From Ramlibacter agri (GTDB lineage: Bacteria > Pseudomonadota > Gammaproteobacteria > Burkholderiales > Burkholderiaceae_C): a DNA stretch of 64,000 bases. The notes beneath the pieces were generated by a model. It saw only the letters and a program-made list of their open reading frames with translations. It made no database searches and was not told the DNA's origin. The translations under genes and the position numbers were made by a program. The stretch covers positions 558,001 through 622,000 of the forward strand of contig NZ_JABBFX010000001.1 in assembly GCF_012927085.1 (NCBI RefSeq). Direction: 5' to 3'. Positions 60,713 to 64,000 of this stretch are shown here, in pieces (the first letter of the stretch is position 1; every line of letters begins with the position of its first letter).

Positions 60713-61629
60713 GCCAGGTCCTCGTCACCGGCGGCACGGGCTTCCTCGGCACGCACCTGTGCCGCAAGCTGCGCGACCAGGGCCACGAACTCGTGGTGCT
60801 CAACTCGCGCAACTGCGACCTTACGAAGCAGGGCAGCCTCGAGGCGCTGCAGCCGCGCCGCTACGACCTGGTGTTCCACCTCGCGGCCTGGACGCAGGCC
60901 GGTGACTTCTGCCTGCACCATCCTGGCGAGCAGTGGGTCATCAACCAGCAGATCAACACCAACGTCCTGGCCTGGTGGTCCGCGGTGCAGCCGCAGGCCA
61001 AACTGGTCTTCATCGGAACCAGCTGCGCCTACGCGCCCGACGCGCCGCTGGTGGAAGAGAACTACATGGACGGCGAGCCGATCGACAGCCTGTACACCTA
61101 TGCGATGACAAAGCGCATGCTGTACCAGGGGGCTCGGGCGCTCGCCAAGCAGTACGACCTGCGCTGGCTGAGCGTGGTGCCTTCCACGCTGTACGGGCCC
61201 GGCTACCACACGGATGGCCGCCAGATGCACTTCATCTTCGACCTGGTGCGCAAGATCATCCGGGGCAAGGAGCTGGGCGACCCGGTGGTGCTGTGGGGCG
61301 ACGGCCATCAGAAGCGCGAGATCGTGTACGTGGACGACTTCGTCGACGCGATGCTGGCGCTGGTGCCTGGCGTTGACAACGAGCTGGTGAACCTGGGGGC
61401 CGGCGAGGAAACGTCGATCCGCAGCTTTGTCGACGCGATCTGCGAGATCGTGGGCTACGACCCGGCGCGGGTGCAGTACGACACGGCTCGCTATGTGGGC
61501 GCGCGTTCCAAGTGCCTGGACGTAGCCAAGGCGCAGCGGCTGGTGCCGGGCTACCTTAAAACCAGCCTGGCTGAGGGTCTCGACCGCACGATCGCCTGGT
61601 TCTTCCAGGAGCAGGCTTACCTGCGGTGA
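60709..61629 (+). CDS. GDP-sugar epimerase/reductase-like extended SDR (GDP-fucose synthase type)
   Basis: 306 residues. The Rossmann motif is VLVTGGTGFLGTHLCRKL, LNSRNCDLT and VFHLAAWTQAGDFC follow, then a catalytic serine region (IGTSCAYAPDAPL), YTYAMTKRM (YxxxK), STLYGPGYHTDG and REIVYVDDFVDAML. The NCDLT and SxCAY patterns resemble GDP-L-fucose synthase (WcaG) and GDP-6-deoxy-heptose reductases. Likely produces the finished nucleotide sugar of this locus. Coupled to the methyltransferase (ATGA) and to the flippase (GTGA). Confidence 0.85.
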   Translation: MSQVLVTGGTGFLGTHLCRKLRDQGHELVVLNSRNCDLTKQGSLEALQPRRYDLVFHLAAWTQAGDFCLHHPGEQWVINQQINTNVLAWWSAVQPQAKLVFIGTSCAYAPDAPLVEENYMDGEPIDSLYTYAMTKRMLYQGARALAKQYDLRWLSVVPSTLYGPGYHTDGRQMHFIFDLVRKIIRGKELGDPVVLWGDGHQKREIVYVDDFVDAMLALVPGVDNELVNLGAGEETSIRSFVDAICEIVGYDPARVQYDTARYVGARSKCLDVAKAQRLVPGYLKTSLAEGLDRTIAWFFQEQAYLR

Positions 61630-62909
61630 GCCAGGACACAGCGCCGCGCTGGAGACAGGCGTTTCGTTCGCGTTTCGCGGTCAGCGCCTTGTGGGTTACC
61701 GGCCTCAACATGGCGTCCAACGTGCTGATGTTGTTCGCCAACACCTACGCGGCGCGGTGCCTCGGGCCTGCCAACCTGGGCGTCAGCGCACAGGTACAGG
61801 CTCTGGTGCAGCAGCTGGCGCTTTCGTTCAACGGAGGTTTTGACGCCGTAAGCGTGCGCCTGGTGGCAGCTGGCCAGGAAAAGCCGGCCAACGTGCTGCG
61901 TTCAGTGCTGGTTTTTCGGACTGGAATTGCGCTCTTGCTGGCTGTCGGCTGGATCGTCGGCGTTTTCCTGCTGGTGCCGGCAGGCCCAGTGCGGATGGCA
62001 TGGATGCTGGGCGCCCTGCTTCTCGTCGTACTCGCGCTTCAGCTGCCTTTCCTGTTCCAGTCCATCGAACAGATGCCACGCTTTGCGGCCATCACGGCGG
62101 GGACATCCCTGCTGGTTGCCCTTACCTACGCGGTAGCTTTCCATCCCGAGATGCCTGTGGGCTCCGACCTGCTGGTGGCAGCGGTCGTCGGCAGCGTGGC
62201 AGCCGTCAGCGCTTGCATGCTCGCCTGCCGGCTCGTCCATCTCAACCCGGCTACTTTCTTCACGCACTGGGCGGAAATCCGCGTCCTGCTTGTGCGCCTG
62301 CTCGCGCAGAGTTGGCGCTACTGGCTGCTCGCAGCGCTGACCCTGGTGTACACGGTGCTGCCGGTCTCGCTGCTTGCCTGGCTGCAGGGCGACTCCGCCG
62401 CCGGCATCCTGCGGGTCTGCCTGCTCTTCGCCAGCGGCCTGGAGGTCGTGTTTGCAAGCATCAACAGCCTGCTGCTTCCGCGGCTCGTTCGCTGGCTGCA
62501 TGAAGAGGGACTGGACGCCTTGTGGGCACACCAGAAGGAGCTGCTCAAGGCCTATCTCGCTTTTGCCGTCCTCGTTGGCTTGGCGCTTCTCGGGCTCTCG
62601 CCCTGGATCTTCACGCACCTCCTCGGCGAGCGCTATCTGCCAGGGCTGGTGCCGTTTTTCGTCTTCGCAGCGGGCCGCCTCGTGGTGTTCGTCGGCCAGA
62701 TCTATTCCTGGGGCGTGGTCGCGCTCCGCCTGGACCGGCAGATCGTGCTCGCCACGGCTTGTGCCGCTGCAGCCAGCCTGCTGCTCAACGTCGCATTGGT
62801 GCCATCCCTGTCCATCCTGGGCACGGCCTTGTCAGCGCTCGCTGCCGAGACCATCCTGGTCACGCTCGCTTGGCTGATGCAGTGGCACGCCGTTCGCGCC
62901 GCGCGCTAG
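61626..62909 (+). CDS. Wzx-type polysaccharide flippase (MATE/MVF superfamily)
   Basis: 427-residue inner-membrane protein with about 12 TM segments. It opens FAVSALWVTGLNMASNVLML, then YAARCLGPANLGVSAQVQAL and SFNGGFDAVSVRLVAA, as in O-antigen/teichoic-acid flippases that move undecaprenyl-linked repeat units to the periplasm. GTG start at 61626 overlaps the previous stop. Last gene of the plus-strand run; its end overlaps the convergent methyltransferase end by four bases. Confidence 0.87.
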   Translation: MSQDTAPRWRQAFRSRFAVSALWVTGLNMASNVLMLFANTYAARCLGPANLGVSAQVQALVQQLALSFNGGFDAVSVRLVAAGQEKPANVLRSVLVFRTGIALLLAVGWIVGVFLLVPAGPVRMAWMLGALLLVVLALQLPFLFQSIEQMPRFAAITAGTSLLVALTYAVAFHPEMPVGSDLLVAAVVGSVAAVSACMLACRLVHLNPATFFTHWAEIRVLLVRLLAQSWRYWLLAALTLVYTVLPVSLLAWLQGDSAAGILRVCLLFASGLEVVFASINSLLLPRLVRWLHEEGLDALWAHQKELLKAYLAFAVLVGLALLGLSPWIFTHLLGERYLPGLVPFFVFAAGRLVVFVGQIYSWGVVALRLDRQIVLATACAAAASLLLNVALVPSLSILGTALSALAAETILVTLAWLMQWHAVRAAR

Positions 62910-63607
62910 CCGCGGCGACTCGGAATGTAATACTTGAACTGCGGCTTGCCTGCGAGCGACGCAGGTTTCTCGATCAGCGCATAAGCAGCCCACCCGATCG
63001 TGTGCCACAGCAGCTGCTCCAGGCCCAGCACGTTGCGGGTCAGGAAGTACCACGGCAGCAGGACCGGAAAGGCGAGCCGATATTTCGCCGATGTCACATG
63101 GCCGGTTGCCAGCGTATCGCAGCCCAGGTAGCGCGCCAGGCGGTAGAGGCTTTGCGGTGTCCACGGCCGCGAATTGTGGGTCGGGTCATCGTAGTAGGAG
63201 AAGCTGCAGAAGAGGTCGTGCCGAAACGGCACGCCGGGCAACCAGAGCGATCGCTCGGACGGTGCTTCCAGATAGACCCGACCGCCCGGTCGGCAAACGC
63301 GCACGCATTCCATGACCAGGGCGATCGGGTCGGGAACGTGTTCCATCACGTGGTTCGCGACAACGGCATCGAACTGGTCGTCCTCGAACGGTAGCGCGTC
63401 GGTGCGCAAGTCCGCCTCTCGAAAGACGAAGCCCTCCGGCACGTCGGTAGGCGCGGCGGGCGCATAGTCGACGCCGAAATGGCGCAGGTCTGATCGCCCG
63501 GCGCGCCTGGCCGCCTCGATCTGGGCAAAACCCAGGCAGCCGATATCCAGCAGCGAGCCGCTCGCTGGCAACTGTTCGAAGAGGGTCTGCTTGGCGCGAG
63601 GAAGCAA
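62906..63607 (-). CDS. Class I SAM-dependent methyltransferase, 5' end possibly disrupted
   Basis: 233 residues from a TTG start. SAM-binding motif I is GSLLDIGCLGFAQIEAARRA. Acidic and post-motif elements are FREADLRTDALPFEDDQFDA and VANHVMEHVPDPIALVMECV, followed by VCRPGGRVYLEAPSE. The C-terminal half has a basic, aromatic region (LPWYFLTRNVLGLEQLLWH). Probably modifies a glycan. No ATG opens this frame. An ATG at 63704, touching the upstream gene stop, would join this frame exactly if a 55-bp segment flanked by direct repeats were absent, so the gene may have lost its original start. Confidence 0.8.
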   Translation of the reverse strand: MLPRAKQTLFEQLPASGSLLDIGCLGFAQIEAARRAGRSDLRHFGVDYAPAAPTDVPEGFVFREADLRTDALPFEDDQFDAVVANHVMEHVPDPIALVMECVRVCRPGGRVYLEAPSERSLWLPGVPFRHDLFCSFSYYDDPTHNSRPWTPQSLYRLARYLGCDTLATGHVTSAKYRLAFPVLLPWYFLTRNVLGLEQLLWHTIGWAAYALIEKPASLAGKPQFKYYIPSRRG

Positions 63608-63631
63608 AATCTGCCTGCTGTGACTTGGAGA

Positions 63632-63695
63632 GCCTAAGGACGCGGGTAAGGTCGAGCTTGCGTCATTATGCGTGCAGCCCGGGCGAGCCTAAGGA
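63632..63695. repeat. Direct repeat flanking a 55-bp offset at the methyltransferase 5' end
   Basis: GAGCCTAAGGA-type sequence occurs at about 63630-63640 and again at about 63685-63695, 55 bases apart; 11 bases are identical, with matching bases beyond one mismatch. Removing one repeat plus the intervening DNA would put ATG 63704 in frame with the methyltransferase. Confidence 0.55.
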
Positions 63696-63704
63696 TTCGC
63701 GCAT

Positions 63705-64000
63705 TCACGGGTTGCTCGCCAGGCCCCGCAACTCGCGCGCGTACGCTCCCTCGCTGTGGAACTCGAGGAAGCTCTCGCGCATGCGTGAAAGCTTCTGGCG
63801 CAATTCAGGGTCTTCGGCAGCCCGCCGGATGGTTGCCAAGGTTCCTGCCGGGTCCGACCAGTCGCACACCAGCTCCCGCAGATCGTGGCGATCCAGTTCG
63901 AACGCCATCCACGTGCCATCCGTCACGAGCGGGATTTTCCCGGCGGCCACGCACTCCGCGAAGATGCCCGAGGTTGCGAGCCGATAGCGCTGCCGGTCGT
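63705..64000 (-). CDS. Glycosyltransferase, C-terminal fragment
   Basis: The last 97 codons of a gene that continues past the right edge. The visible end has RYRLATSGIFAECVAAGKIP, LVTDGTWMAFELDRHDLREL and DPAGTLATIRRAAEDPELRQ, ending ARELRGLASNP. SGIFAECVAAGKIPLVTDGT corresponds to the acidic nucleotide-sugar-binding motif near the end of GT-B glycosyltransferases (family 1/4). It continues the glycan locus on the minus strand. The donor sugar is unknown. Confidence 0.72.
   Translation of the reverse strand, partial: DRQRYRLATSGIFAECVAAGKIPLVTDGTWMAFELDRHDLRELVCDWSDPAGTLATIRRAAEDPELRQKLSRMRESFLEFHSEGAYARELRGLASNP

Overview
The window is GC-rich (about two thirds G+C) bacterial chromosome with no rRNA, tRNA, insertion sequence or CRISPR array that I can see. 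Gene content and order (recA-recX ... argC / sucC-sucD ... pilin, TctE/TctD-type two-component pair, MarR, short ArgC, ATP-grasp SucCD) point to a betaproteobacterium of the order Burkholderiales, most likely Comamonadaceae (Ramlibacter/Variovorax-like). That placement is inference from protein style and synteny, not from a marker search.

Layout. (1) 1-3694, minus strand: a dipeptide/oligopeptide-type ABC transporter (permease, a fused permease-ATPase, a second ATPase, and the first residues of a binding protein at the left edge). (2) 3751-5264: a quadruple GTAC operator-like array and an alpha/beta-hydrolase-like protein fused to a class III nucleotide cyclase. (3) 5314-15825: a nitrogen-scavenging operon for biuret/carboxybiuret-type ureides. 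It has a consensus sigma-54 promoter, a GntR-type operator, AtzF, AtzG, AtzE, an AtzH/HpxZ-like protein, a BMP-family ABC importer, two cysteine hydrolases (one BiuH-like) and a GntR/FCD regulator. (4) 15831-28408: housekeeping genes, including a SWIB-tailed topoisomerase III divergent from a SET-domain methyltransferase across a 36-bp alternating purine/pyrimidine tract, then birA, a SPOR protein, a GST, a two-component system, MarR, and LexA-box recA with recX.

(5) 28451-37549: an array of giant TPR-glycosyltransferase proteins. There are four TPR plus GT9-like modules and one GT41 (O-GlcNAc-transferase-like) module in three polypeptides, plus a small conserved-looking unknown. (6) 37556-40714: argC on the minus strand and sucCD. 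(7) 40950-50863: a compact signalling operon: CHASE2 Ser/Thr kinase, PP2C phosphatase, FHA protein, CHASE2 adenylate cyclase, cyclic-nucleotide phosphodiesterase, and a PilB/GspE-type ATPase with an N-terminal GAF domain. (8) 51009-52222: two nearly identical type IV pilin genes, each with its own sigma-54 promoter, an upstream GACA/TGTC dyad and an identical UUCG-loop terminator. (9) 52340-64000: a surface-glycan locus with glycosyltransferases, a membrane glycosyltransferase-like protein apparently split by a frameshift, a GHMP sugar kinase, sugar nucleotidyltransferase, epimerases, methyltransferases and a flippase.

The strongest candidate for an undescribed system is region 7, leading into region 8. 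A periplasm-sensing kinase/phosphatase/FHA arm and a periplasm-sensing cAMP make/break arm sit in one transcription-coupled block that ends in a pilus or secretion motor ATPase carrying a small-molecule-binding-type GAF domain, directly upstream of the pilins. The TPR-glycosyltransferase array (region 5), the ureide operon with its dual control (region 3) and the SWIB-topoisomerase/SET pair (region 4) are further candidates.
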